From Mycolicibacterium sediminis (GTDB lineage Bacteria > Actinomycetota > Actinomycetes > Mycobacteriales > Mycobacteriaceae), in NCBI RefSeq assembly GCF_010731735.1, contig NZ_AP022588.1, positions 5,766,001-5,830,000 on the forward strand: DNA of 64,000 nucleotides, written 5' to 3'. Under the pieces are notes generated by a model that had not been told where the DNA came from, made no database searches, and saw only the letters and a program-made list of their open reading frames with translations. Below, piece by piece: positions 8,008-16,226 of the stretch (position 1 is its first letter; the number at the start of each line of letters is the position of its first letter). The position numbers were made by a program, and so were the translations under genes.

Positions 8008-9729
8008 GTGACGGACACCGACACCAAGGCACCCGAGGAGTCGGAGCAGCCCGCGGCACCCGAGGAATCAGCCCCGGCCACGGCTGCGCGACCGCCGTTC
8101 TGGTTGCGTCACTACACCTTCTTCGGCACCGCGACGGGCGTGGTGTTCATCTGGCTGTCGCTGTCGCCGTCGCTGCTACCGCGCGGGCCGCTCTTCCAGG
8201 GACTGGTCAGCGGCGCGGCGGGTGCGATCGGCTACGGGCTCGGTGTGTTCGGGGTGTGGCTGGTGCGCTTCATGCGGTCCAAGGAGACGTCGCCGCGTGC
8301 GCCGCGGCGTGCGTGGCTGCCCCTGGTGCTCGTCGCCGTCGTCGGGCAGGTCTTGGCGATCGTCTGGTTCCACCACTGGCAGGACGACGTCCGTGACCTG
8401 ATGGGCGTGCCGCGACTGACGTTCTGGGACCATCCGCTGACGGCGGTCCTGTCCATCGTCGTGCTGTTCGTGTTCGTCGAACTCGGTCAGCTGGTGGGCA
8501 AGCTCGTCCGGTTCCTGGTGCGGCAGCTGGAACGCGTTGCGCCGCCGCGGGTCTCGGCCGTCGTGGTGGTCGCCGTCCTGCTGGCGCTCACCATCGCCGT
8601 GCTGAACGGCGTCGTGGCCCGTGGCCTCATGAGCGTCATCAACAACACCTTCGAGGCCGTCAACGACGAGAAGGATCCCGACGTTCCGGCGCCGACGACG
8701 CCGCTGCGATCCGGCGGTCCGGAGTCGCTGGTCAGCTGGTCGTCCCTCGGGCACCAGGGCCGGGTCTTCATGTCGGGCGGCCCCACGGTCGACGACCTTC
8801 GAGAATTCAACGGCGGCACGCCACTTCAGCCGATCCGGGCCTACGCGGGCATCAACTCCGCCGACGGCATCAAGGCTACCGCCGCGTTGGCAGCGGCCGA
8901 GCTGGTCCGCACCGGCGGTCTGCAGCGCAAGGTCATCGCCGTCGCCACCACGACGGGCACGGGCTGGATCAACGAGGCCGAAGCCGGTGCGCTGGAGTAC
9001 ATGTACAACGGCGACACCGCGATCGTCTCGATGCAGTACTCGTTCCTGCCGAGTTGGCTGTCGTTCCTGGTCGATCAGGAGAACGCCCGCCAAGCCGGCC
9101 AGGCGCTCTTCGAGGCGGTCGACGAACTGGTGCGCGCCCTCCCCGAGGCGCAGCGACCCAAGCTGGTGGTCTTCGGCGAGAGCCTGGGTTCCTTCGGCGG
9201 GGAGGCCCCGTTCCTGTCGCTGAACAACCTGGTCGCCCGCACCGACGGTGCCCTGTTCTCCGGGCCCACGTTCAACAACACGATCTGGACGGATCTGACG
9301 GCGAGCCGCGACCCGGGCTCACCGGAGTGGTTGCCAATCTTCGACGACGGCGAGAACGTGCGATTCGTGGCGGAGCCGGCGAATCTCGGCAGGCCCGACG
9401 CACCGTGGGGCGGACCGCGGGTGGTGTACCTCCAGCACGCCTCGGATCCGATCGCCTGGTGGACTCCGGACCTGCTGTTCCAGAAGCCGGACTGGCTCCG
9501 TGAGCGGCGTGGCTACGACGTGCTCCCGGAGATGGAATGGATCCCGGTGGTCACGTTCCTGCAGGTCTCCGCGGACATGGCCGTCGCGATCGACGTGCCG
9601 GACGGCCACGGCCACGTGTACGTCCGCGACGTCGCCAACGCGTGGGCGGCGGTTCTTCAACCGCCGGGGTGGACCCCGGAGAAGACGGAGCGACTACGTC
9701 CGCTGCTGGCGCGCGGGTACTCCAGCTAG
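8008..9729 (+). CDS. Membrane-anchored alpha/beta hydrolase, Rv1069c-like
   Basis: 573 residues with two parts: an N-terminal membrane region of about four hydrophobic helices (roughly 35-215) and a C-terminal alpha/beta-hydrolase catalytic domain (DUF2319-type) with nucleophile elbow FGESLGS near residue 393. An Asp/His pair is likely near the end (SDPIAWW; DGHGHVY). Activity and substrate are unknown; a lipid or cell-wall ester is a reasonable guess because of membrane anchoring. It starts with GTG; TAATCT lies seven bases before it. Its end overlaps the end of the converging rhodanese gene by four bases (CTAG serves both stops). Order with echA8/echA9 matches M. tuberculosis. Confidence 0.83.
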   Translation: MTDTDTKAPEESEQPAAPEESAPATAARPPFWLRHYTFFGTATGVVFIWLSLSPSLLPRGPLFQGLVSGAAGAIGYGLGVFGVWLVRFMRSKETSPRAPRRAWLPLVLVAVVGQVLAIVWFHHWQDDVRDLMGVPRLTFWDHPLTAVLSIVVLFVFVELGQLVGKLVRFLVRQLERVAPPRVSAVVVVAVLLALTIAVLNGVVARGLMSVINNTFEAVNDEKDPDVPAPTTPLRSGGPESLVSWSSLGHQGRVFMSGGPTVDDLREFNGGTPLQPIRAYAGINSADGIKATAALAAAELVRTGGLQRKVIAVATTTGTGWINEAEAGALEYMYNGDTAIVSMQYSFLPSWLSFLVDQENARQAGQALFEAVDELVRALPEAQRPKLVVFGESLGSFGGEAPFLSLNNLVARTDGALFSGPTFNNTIWTDLTASRDPGSPEWLPIFDDGENVRFVAEPANLGRPDAPWGGPRVVYLQHASDPIAWWTPDLLFQKPDWLRERRGYDVLPEMEWIPVVTFLQVSADMAVAIDVPDGHGHVYVRDVANAWAAVLQPPGWTPEKTERLRPLLARGYSS

Positions 9730-10121
9730 CGGGACGTCGAATCGACTTGCGGCAGAACGCCCGTCGACTTCAGGGCCTGATATCCGCCGACGACGTCGGA
9801 GGCGCGGCTCAGCCCGAGGTCCTGTAGCGCGGCAGCGGCGAGGCTCGAGGTGTAACCCTCCGAACACAGGACGAGCCACTCGACGTCGTCGCCGACGGCC
9901 TCGGGTAGCCGGGCGTCGCTGGTCGGGTCGCACCGCCACTCCAGCACGTTGCGTTCGATGACGAGGGCCGCCCCGACCTCACCCTCCGCCGCACGCTGCG
10001 CGGCAGGCCGGATGTCGACGAGCAGGGCACCGCGGTCGAGTGCGGCGGGGACGTCGCGCGCCTCGACGCGGACCAGCTTGGCCCGTGCGGCGTCCAGGAC
10101 GGTGTCGATGCGGCTGGTCAT
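9726..10121 (-). CDS. Rhodanese-domain sulfurtransferase, Rv1066-like
   Basis: Single-domain rhodanese of 131 residues. The active-site loop is CSEGYTS with Cys86, which would carry the persulfide. A longer frame is open upstream, but the ATG at 10121 overlaps the stop of the cysteine dioxygenase as ATGA, which indicates translational coupling. The pair suggests that sulfur released from cysteine oxidation or persulfides is handled by the same operon; this is inference. It ends against the stop of the converging hydrolase gene. Confidence 0.85.
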   Translation of the reverse strand: MTSRIDTVLDAARAKLVRVEARDVPAALDRGALLVDIRPAAQRAAEGEVGAALVIERNVLEWRCDPTSDARLPEAVGDDVEWLVLCSEGYTSSLAAAALQDLGLSRASDVVGGYQALKSTGVLPQVDSTSR

Positions 10122-10651
10122 TCGCCCTCTGGTTTGTCGGTCAGCTCGGTGCGGTTGCGACGCAACGTGTTCCGTTGCGTGACCTCGTAGTAGGACATCG
10201 CGGTCAACGGCGGGGAGTACGCGTGCACGGACAGCGTCGGCCCGCTGAGGGTGATGGTCTCGGGTGCCCACACGACGTCGTGCACCCAGCCCAGCGGAAA
10301 GCCCGCCTGGTCTCCGGCCTCGAGTCGGCGGCGACGCAGCGCGTCCCCGTCCCAGCGCGTTTCGTGCAGGGCCCCGGAGACGACGGTGAGCGCACCGAGC
10401 GAGCCGCAGTGGTCGTGCAGTTCCGTCGAGCGCTCGGGCACCCAGCTGATCAACCAGACGTCGAGTTCATCGTCACCGTGCAGACGGGTGAACCAGCGGT
10501 CGTCGGCCGGGGGGCCACCTGCGGGCAGGAGGTGGTCGTAGTGGCCGGACAGGACGCCGTCGGCGGCGCGATCGGTGGCGTGCAGCAGGTCGGGCAGCCG
10601 CAAGCGGGTGGGGGCGACGACGGACGGGGACGAGAGTGATGCGACGGACAT
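10118..10651 (-). CDS. Cysteine dioxygenase type I (cupin)
   Basis: Non-haem iron enzyme that oxidises cysteine to cysteine sulfinic acid. The three-histidine iron site is recognisable: His79 and His81 in ELHDHCGS and His143 in SVHAYSPPL. The tyrosine pair Tyr154/Tyr155 follows at the place of the catalytic tyrosine. 177 residues is normal for bacterial enzymes. The ATG at 10651 has GGAGTC upstream. It is coupled to the rhodanese gene by a four-base overlap. Thiol dioxygenases of this fold can also act on mercaptopropionate, so substrate is not certain. Confidence 0.85.
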   Translation of the reverse strand: MSVASLSSPSVVAPTRLRLPDLLHATDRAADGVLSGHYDHLLPAGGPPADDRWFTRLHGDDELDVWLISWVPERSTELHDHCGSLGALTVVSGALHETRWDGDALRRRRLEAGDQAGFPLGWVHDVVWAPETITLSGPTLSVHAYSPPLTAMSYYEVTQRNTLRRNRTELTDKPEGE

Positions 10652-10766
10652 GGTGCTGACTCCTGGGGACTACGGACGTTCAGGAAGTGGGCGGCGTCAG
10701 GCCCGACAACACTCCTGAGTTCCGGTCAGCTCCAGCACGTCCGCGAGTGTTGCATAGATTGGCGGG

Positions 10767-11219
10767 ATGCGCACCGACCCGATCGCGACCTGGACAACGG
10801 CGGCGACCCTCGCCGTGGCCCTCCTGACCGGCTGCTCGTCGGGGTCGGAGGGCACGGATGCACAGCCCTCCGGTCAGTCGTCGACGCAGGCCTCCCCGAG
10901 CGCGACGCCGACCACGGAGACGCACACCGCCGACCCCGGTCAGGTGGGCGTCTCGGCAGCCGGGGTGACCACCGCGGTGGGCGCCGCGGCGACGTCGACC
11001 GAGGAGGAGTACTCCAAGGCCTGCGCCGCGGCCAAGACGTGGATGCAGGGCAAGGGTGGCGACCTCAAGGCCCAGTTCGAGCCGTACCTGGCAGATCTGC
11101 AGTCGACGGACTCGGCCACGCCCGGGACCTTCGGCCTGCCGTGGTCGCAATTGCCGCCGGACCGCCAGTCCGCAGTAATCGTCGCGGCGGAGGCCGCCGC
11201 CGACGACCTCTGCGGCTGA
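10767..11219 (+). CDS. lpqV: LpqV-like lipoprotein
   Basis: 150-residue secreted lipoprotein. The signal peptide has a hydrophobic core at about 9-20 and a lipobox LLTGC with the lipidated cysteine at 23. A Ser/Thr-rich linker (24-70) leads to a small domain with two cysteines (CAAAKTWM and the penultimate Cys). Function is unknown. The ATG has no ribosome-binding site; TAGATT (10755-10760) ends six bases before it, so the transcript is probably leaderless. It is divergent from the cysteine dioxygenase gene. The name rests on position next to the Rv1065-Rv1066-like pair and on the lipoprotein character. Confidence 0.72.
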   Translation: MRTDPIATWTTAATLAVALLTGCSSGSEGTDAQPSGQSSTQASPSATPTTETHTADPGQVGVSAAGVTTAVGAAATSTEEEYSKACAAAKTWMQGKGGDLKAQFEPYLADLQSTDSATPGTFGLPWSQLPPDRQSAVIVAAEAAADDLCG

Positions 11220-11258
11220 TCCGTCCCTTTAAATCACGGCCAGCGGAAGGCCACCGAG

Positions 11259-11756
11259 ATGCCGCCCGAAGCGGAGGACCCGTACCCACTCTCCCCGTCT
11301 CAGCAGACGGCGTGGCTGGAGTACATGCGCGTCCACCACCGTCTCGAATACGAGATGAACCGGCACCTGCAGACGGACTGCGGGATGTCGATGGGCGACT
11401 ACACGGTGCTCAATGCCCTCTCGCACGCACCGGGCCATCGCATGCAGCTGACGGCGCTCGCCACCACGATCGGGTGGGAGCGCAGCCGGCTGTCCCACCA
11501 CCTGCTCCGCATGGCGCGGCGCGACCTCGTCACACGCGCCGCGTCCGAGACCGACGGCCGCGGTACCGACGTCGTCCTGGGCGCCGCGGGGTGGGAGCGC
11601 CTTCGCGAGGCGGCTCCCGTGCATGCGGCGTGGGTCAGGCGGAGCTTCTTCTCCGACACGGATCAGGCGCAGGAGGATGCCCTCGCCGCCATTCTCGCCA
11701 CGGTGTACGAGAACCTGCTGCGCGAGGGCACCCTGCCGCGCCCGGACGTGCTCTGA
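11259..11756 (+). CDS. MarR-family transcriptional regulator
   Basis: 165-residue winged-helix protein: dimerisation helix from about residue 14, recognition region around 65-90 (LATTIGWERSRLSHHLLRM), then a basic beta-hairpin wing (RAASETDGRGTDVVL), and C-terminal dimerisation helices. MarR proteins usually repress nearby genes and respond to small phenolic or oxidant ligands. It converges on the SDR gene with a four-base gap; the palindrome upstream of that SDR (12548) is a candidate site for it. The ligand cannot be inferred. Confidence 0.88.
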   Translation: MPPEAEDPYPLSPSQQTAWLEYMRVHHRLEYEMNRHLQTDCGMSMGDYTVLNALSHAPGHRMQLTALATTIGWERSRLSHHLLRMARRDLVTRAASETDGRGTDVVLGAAGWERLREAAPVHAAWVRRSFFSDTDQAQEDALAAILATVYENLLREGTLPRPDVL

Positions 11757-11760
11757 CCAA

Positions 11761-12507
11761 CTAGACCTGGTTGGAGCCGCCGTCGACGAACACCTCGGAA
11801 CCGGTCATGAAGCTGCTCGAGTCCGAGAGGAGAAACGCCACGGCCGCGGCGATCTCCTCCGGTGCACCCACGCGCTTCTGCACGACGTCGGCGGCCTGCT
11901 CGTCGAGCAGCGCCTGCCGCTGATCGGCGGGCACGAGTTCGACGAGCCCGGGCGTCTCGGTGGGGCCGGGCACGACGGTGTTGACCCGGATTCCCCGGTC
12001 GGCGAGTTCCGCGGCCCAGGTCCGGCCCAGCGAGCGGACCGCAGCCTTGGACGCGGCGTAGGCGCCGAACGCCGGCACACCCCTGGTGGCGGCGGTCGAG
12101 CCCGCGAGGACGATCGATGCGCCGGGATTCAGTAGCGGCAGCACCTTCTGCACCGTGAAGACGGTGCCACCGACGTTGCGGTTCAACGTATCCGCGAGAT
12201 GCTCGGGCGTCTCGTCCTCGAGGGTCGCGAACTCGCCGCCGCCCGCATTGGTGAAGAGCCCGTCGAGTCCGTTGCCGCGTGCCGCGATCTGCTCGACGAG
12301 GTGGTCGAGATCCTCGAGGACGGTGATGTCGCTGCGCACCCCGGTGACCCCGTCACCCAGTGTCGCCGCGGCCTCGTCGACCCTGGCCTGGGTGCGTCCG
12401 GTGACGAAGACGTGTGCGCCCTCGTCGATCAGGCGTCGCGCCGTGGCGAGTCCGATGCCGGACGTACCGCCGGTCACCAGGATCGTCTTGTCGTTCAGTG
12501 TTCCCAT
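11761..12507 (-). CDS. Short-chain dehydrogenase/reductase
   Basis: Classical SDR of 248 residues. Cofactor motif TGGTSGIG (12-19), NAGGG (87-91), and catalytic Ser137, Tyr150 and Lys154 are all present. Arg38 after the second strand (VTGRTQ) suggests a preference for NADPH. The ATG has AAGGAGA at good spacing. It is probably a single-gene transcript under the palindromic site 41 bases upstream. The substrate is unknown. Confidence 0.88.
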   Translation of the reverse strand: MGTLNDKTILVTGGTSGIGLATARRLIDEGAHVFVTGRTQARVDEAAATLGDGVTGVRSDITVLEDLDHLVEQIAARGNGLDGLFTNAGGGEFATLEDETPEHLADTLNRNVGGTVFTVQKVLPLLNPGASIVLAGSTAATRGVPAFGAYAASKAAVRSLGRTWAAELADRGIRVNTVVPGPTETPGLVELVPADQRQALLDEQAADVVQKRVGAPEEIAAAVAFLLSDSSSFMTGSEVFVDGGSNQV

Positions 12508-12547
12508 GACGGTCTCCTTCGTTGGTTGGTCCGCTCAGCACAACTAG

Positions 12548-12559
12548 GTGACATGTCAC
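12548..12559. promoter_or_regulatory. Perfect palindrome upstream of the SDR gene
   Basis: GTGACATGTCAC is a perfect 12-bp palindrome, 41 bases upstream of the SDR start and in its promoter region. It is a plausible operator for a dimeric regulator such as the neighbouring MarR protein. Confidence 0.5.
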
Positions 12560-12693
12560 GTTATTCCGCGACGCCGCCCCCGGAATGCCGAGACCACCGG
12601 CGACACAGAACATTTAGCCGATCTAGATGTAGTGGCGTGAATCACAAACCGGGTTATGCTGTGTCCCGCATCACTCTTTGAGAGGACCGAAAG

Positions 12694-12915
12694 ATGTTTG
12701 GATCGCAGGACGAGGGGTTACAGCCCAAGACCGCGCTGCCCCCCGCTGCCGGCGGATCCATCAGCGGCATGCGCGTGCTGATGGGCCTGCTGCTGCTGCT
12801 CATCGCCGTCGCCGCGATCTCCGGAGTGGTGGTCGCGCTCACCAGCGGTCAGCCCACGGTCGCCTTCATCATCGGCCTCGTCGCCGTCGCCTTCTTCAGC
12901 CGCATCGGCTGCTGA
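12694..12915 (+). CDS. Small two-helix membrane protein
   Basis: 73 residues with a 24-residue polar head and two hydrophobic segments (about 27-49 and 54-68), ending in SRIGC. It has a clear GAGAGGA ribosome-binding site in front of the ATG, and TATGCT in the upstream region can serve as a -10 box, so I take it as a real gene. I do not recognise a family. It converges on the patatin gene, with seven bases between the stops. Confidence 0.62.
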   Translation: MFGSQDEGLQPKTALPPAAGGSISGMRVLMGLLLLLIAVAAISGVVVALTSGQPTVAFIIGLVAVAFFSRIGC

Positions 12916-12922
12916 GCCGGAC

Positions 12923-13780
12923 CTACCTGACACCCAGGAACGTCGCGACGCGTCCTGCCTCGCGACGTCCCTGCTCGCGTCCGGCTCGCGCCGACGGAAC
13001 CCGGCACGCCGGATCGAGCGGGTTCGGGCCGAATGCCTCGAGTGACGCATCCGAGGCGAACACCGCGAGAGCGCTGCCCCCGAAGCCGGCGACCTCACGC
13101 GCTGCGCCCCCTCCGAACGGGGACGGTGCGTCTGCCCCCGCGGGCACCAGCGCGACGATCGCGTCGCAGTCGGCCGCCACTCCCACGTTGACCGAGCTGC
13201 CGACGCCGCCATCCATGTAACGCCGCCCGCCGATGGTGACCGGCGGCCAGGCACCGGGGACCGCGCAGCTGGCGGCCACCGCGTCGACGAGGCCGACGCC
13301 GGAGCGCGAGTCGAACACCACCAGCTCACCCGTCGCGACGTCGATGGCCGTCACCCGCACCGTCCGGTCGGACCACTCGTGCGACGGCAGTCGATGCTCG
13401 ATCACCGAGCGCCGCAACGCTTCTGGGACCGTGTCGATGGAGACGGCGATCTCCCCGATCCGTCGCAGCTTGTCGGCGTCGCCGGCATTCGGGTCGAGCA
13501 TCGCATCGACGAACAGTTCGGTGATGGCCGCGATGTCGACGCCGGAGTCGATCTCGTGGGACTGCTCGGCCACCTGCCGCTCGAACAACTCCTCCAGTGG
13601 GACGCCGCTGCCCAGCTGGGCCGCGACCGTCGATCCCGCCGACGTCCCGACCAGGACGTCGGACGCCACCAGTGCCGCCGCCACGTCGGGCGCCTCGTCG
13701 GCGATGCCGCACAGGATCCCGGTCTCCCAGGCGATGCCCGCCAGTCCGCCGCCTGCCAGTACGAGTCCGCGTGTGGTCAC
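12923..13780 (-). CDS. Patatin-like phospholipase, Rv1062-like
   Basis: 285-residue patatin-fold acyl hydrolase with a Ser-Asp dyad: oxyanion loop GGGLAG (10-15), nucleophile Ser47 in GTSAGS and Asp190 in MDGG. Such enzymes release fatty acids from phospholipids or other lipids. No signal peptide is visible. The open frame continues far upstream, but the protein family begins at the GTG at 13780, just before the first strand, and this gives the length I recall for Rv1062. It is divergent from the alcohol dehydrogenase gene. Confidence 0.86.
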   Translation of the reverse strand: MTTRGLVLAGGGLAGIAWETGILCGIADEAPDVAAALVASDVLVGTSAGSTVAAQLGSGVPLEELFERQVAEQSHEIDSGVDIAAITELFVDAMLDPNAGDADKLRRIGEIAVSIDTVPEALRRSVIEHRLPSHEWSDRTVRVTAIDVATGELVVFDSRSGVGLVDAVAASCAVPGAWPPVTIGGRRYMDGGVGSSVNVGVAADCDAIVALVPAGADAPSPFGGGAAREVAGFGGSALAVFASDASLEAFGPNPLDPACRVPSARAGREQGRREAGRVATFLGVR

Positions 13781-13933
13781 GGGGAACCAGTGTGCCAAAG
13801 CCGCCACCGCCGATGGCTCCGCCGGGCACTCGGCAGCCGATTCCACGACGGGCCGAAAGCCCGCCACCGGCGCGGTGCGACAATGACGACGACGGTGTCC
13901 GGGTCCATCCGGACACGCGACGGACGGAGCGAC

Positions 13934-14977
13934 ATGCCTGACACGATGCGCGCGCAGAGGTTCTACTCGGACACCAGAACGATTGCGGTGGAGGACGTTC
14001 CGATCCCTGAACCCGGGCCTGGCGAGGTCCTCGTCAAGGTGGCGTTCTGCGGCATCTGCCACTCCGACCTCAGCCTCATCAACGGCACGTTCCCCTCGCA
14101 GCTGCCGGTCGTGACGCAGGGACACGAGACGTCCGGAACCGTCGCGAAGCTCGGACCCGGGGTGACCGGGTGGACCGAGGGCGACCGCGTCGTGGTCGCC
14201 GCGGGCAAGCCGTGCCTGTCCTGCCCGAACTGCATGCGCGGCGACCTGTCGAACTGTCTGCGGATCCAGCTGATGGCGTTCGCCTACGACGGCGGCTGGG
14301 CCGAGTACACCGTCGCGCAGGCCTTCGGACTCACCCGGGTTCCCGACAACGTGCCGCTGGAGCAGGCCGCGATCCTCGCCGACGCGGTGTCGACGCCGTT
14401 CGGTGCCGTCGTCCGGACCGCGGCGGTCGGCGTGGGCGAGTCGGTCGGCGTCTGGGGCGTCGGAGGACTGGGCACGCACATGGTGCAGTTGGCACGGCTG
14501 GTCGGGGCGGCGCCCATCATCGCCGTGGACGTGAAGCCCGCCATCCTCGAGCGGGCCCTCGCCGTCGGCGCCGACTACGCCTTCGATGCGCGCGACGACG
14601 ACCTCGCCGCGAAGATCGCCGAGGCGACCGGTGGCCGCAACCTGGACGTCGCGTTCGACGCGGTCGGCATCAAGTCGACGTTCGAGCAGGCCCTCAACAG
14701 CCTGACCGTGGGCGGCCGCATGGTCGGTGTCGGCATGAGCGCCGACACTCCGGACATCGGCCCCACCGCCTTCTTCAACCTGTTCAAGCGCCAGGTGCTG
14801 GGCCACCTCGGCTACCAGAACGCCGACATCGGCACGCTCGCCACGCTCGTCTCGCGCGGCCGGCTGGACCTGTCCCGGTCCATCAGCGCGATCGTGCCGC
14901 TCGAGGACGTGGCCGCGGGCATCGACAAGCTCGACCGTGCCGACGGCGACCCGATCCGGATCCTGGTGCAGCCGTAG
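13934..14977 (+). CDS. Zinc-dependent alcohol dehydrogenase
   Basis: Medium-chain dehydrogenase of 347 residues. Catalytic zinc ligands are Cys39 and His64 (with Glu65), structural zinc cysteines are 94, 97, 100 and 108, and the Rossmann motif is GVGGLG near residue 175. An Asp after the second strand (VDVK) favours NAD(H). The ATG at 13934 is preceded by a weak GGAGC; another ATG lies 12 bases downstream. It probably oxidises primary alcohols, but the substrate is not defined. The gene is followed by hairpin B1, which separates it from a converging gene. Confidence 0.88.
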   Translation: MPDTMRAQRFYSDTRTIAVEDVPIPEPGPGEVLVKVAFCGICHSDLSLINGTFPSQLPVVTQGHETSGTVAKLGPGVTGWTEGDRVVVAAGKPCLSCPNCMRGDLSNCLRIQLMAFAYDGGWAEYTVAQAFGLTRVPDNVPLEQAAILADAVSTPFGAVVRTAAVGVGESVGVWGVGGLGTHMVQLARLVGAAPIIAVDVKPAILERALAVGADYAFDARDDDLAAKIAEATGGRNLDVAFDAVGIKSTFEQALNSLTVGGRMVGVGMSADTPDIGPTAFFNLFKRQVLGHLGYQNADIGTLATLVSRGRLDLSRSISAIVPLEDVAAGIDKLDRADGDPIRILVQP

Positions 14978-14992
14978 CAGATTGCCCACACA

Positions 14993-15055
14993 CGCCGAAC
15001 TGGAGAGTCACGTCGCCATCGCCGACGACCAACGACGTGACTCTCCGGTTCGGCG
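14993..15055. repeat. Hairpin family B, copy 1
   Basis: 23-bp inverted repeat with a single G-U pair (14993-15015 with 15033-15055) and a 17-base loop; the arm contains GGAGAGTCACGTCG. It sits between the ends of two converging genes and would terminate both. The same arm recurs in inverse orientation at 57755. Confidence 0.85.
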
Positions 15056-15070
15056 GACGCGTGGCGACCG

Positions 15071-16126
15071 CTAGCGCAGGTGCGGGGCGGCCTTCCCGCT
15101 GATCAGCGGCAGGTCGAGGTAGGTGGCGATGCCCGGCGCAGCGGCGCACACCGCGGGGATCGAGTTGACGCAGTGCGCCGCGGTCGCGACGATCCCGTTG
15201 TTGCTCTCGAGGCCCTCGTCGACGCTCTCGGGCTGGAATCCCTTGATGGTCACGGCGAAGTCCGGGTTGCCCTTGGCCTCCATCTCGTAGCGCTCCCCGG
15301 CCGGGCCGAACGTCCACGGCGGGTCCAGGTGCTCCTGACCCATGAACCAGTTCACGGTGACGCGGACGACCACCTCGTCACCGACGAGCGCCTCCCAGTG
15401 GAACTTCCGCGCGGCGACCTGGCCGGGCTCGATCGCGCCGATCGGGGACGCGATGGGCGCGGTGGCGACGGCGATCTCCTGGGTGGCGCGGATCCGAGGG
15501 TCGGCCGCGAAGCCCACGGTGTCGACGATCATCTTGACGGACTGGATGAATCCGCCGTCGAGGAGCTTCTGCATCGGTCCCCTCAGCGCCTTCTCCGGGG
15601 TGTCGCCGAAGCCCATCACGTGCCGCACGACGTCGGGTGCGTCGTAGGTGCGCAGATCCGAGAACTCCTCGGCACGAACGAATGTCACACCGGTGGACAT
15701 GATCGACATCATCAGCGGGAACTTGTCGCTGATGCCGCCCGGCGCGATTCCGGTGCCGTGCAGGGTGACGCCACCCTCCTCGGCGGCGGTGCGCAGCGGG
15801 CCGGACTCCGTGGCGCCCGGGTAGAACCAGCCGACGGGCGTGACGACGTTCTTTCCCGAGCGCAGCAGCGCTGCGACCTCGGCGGGGTCGGGCATCAGCG
15901 GGGAGTAGAGGACGGCGTCGGCCTCGAGGGCGAGGATGTCCTCGACGCTGGTGGTCGCCGTGACGCCGGTCGGTTCGAGGCCGACGAGTTCGCCGACGTC
16001 CCTGCCGCCCTTGGCCTTCGAGTGCACCCAGCATCCGACGAGTTCGAGGTCGGGATGCTCGAGCACTCCCCTGATGGCTGCCACCCCCACGCCACCGGTC
16101 GCCCACTGCACCACCCGCAACGCCAT
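15071..16126 (-). CDS. DapB-like NAD(P)-binding reductase, Rv1059-like
   Basis: 351-residue protein with an N-terminal Rossmann fold (VVQWATGGVGVAAIRGVL) of the dihydrodipicolinate-reductase type, without the lysine pathway context. Actinobacteria have many such proteins, often beside lipid or steroid genes; the reaction is unknown. The ATG at 16126 has GAGGAG ten bases upstream. The KstR-type operator 38 bases upstream suggests control with cholesterol/steroid catabolism. From memory, gene order relative to the patatin resembles Rv1059-Rv1062. Confidence 0.78.
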   Translation of the reverse strand: MALRVVQWATGGVGVAAIRGVLEHPDLELVGCWVHSKAKGGRDVGELVGLEPTGVTATTSVEDILALEADAVLYSPLMPDPAEVAALLRSGKNVVTPVGWFYPGATESGPLRTAAEEGGVTLHGTGIAPGGISDKFPLMMSIMSTGVTFVRAEEFSDLRTYDAPDVVRHVMGFGDTPEKALRGPMQKLLDGGFIQSVKMIVDTVGFAADPRIRATQEIAVATAPIASPIGAIEPGQVAARKFHWEALVGDEVVVRVTVNWFMGQEHLDPPWTFGPAGERYEMEAKGNPDFAVTIKGFQPESVDEGLESNNGIVATAAHCVNSIPAVCAAAPGIATYLDLPLISGKAAPHLR

Positions 16127-16164
16127 CGATGACACTCCTCTCGCAGCGCCGACGGGCGCTGAAC

Positions 16165-16178
16165 TAGAACACGTTCTA
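16165..16178. promoter_or_regulatory. KstR-type operator between the DapB-like gene and embR
   Basis: TAGAACACGTTCTA matches the published KstR consensus TnnAACnnGTTnnA at every fixed position. It lies 38 bases upstream of the DapB-like start and 48 bases upstream of the embR start, so it could control either. Confidence 0.68.
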
Positions 16179-16226
16179 CTCAAGATCTACACCACGGGAC
16201 GGCGCCGGGGCGCACAATCGGAAGCG

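Noticed and set aside
13781..14989. Very long leftward frame in front of the patatin gene
   Set aside because: It is antisense to the well-supported alcohol dehydrogenase and shows no domain; high GC keeps such frames open.
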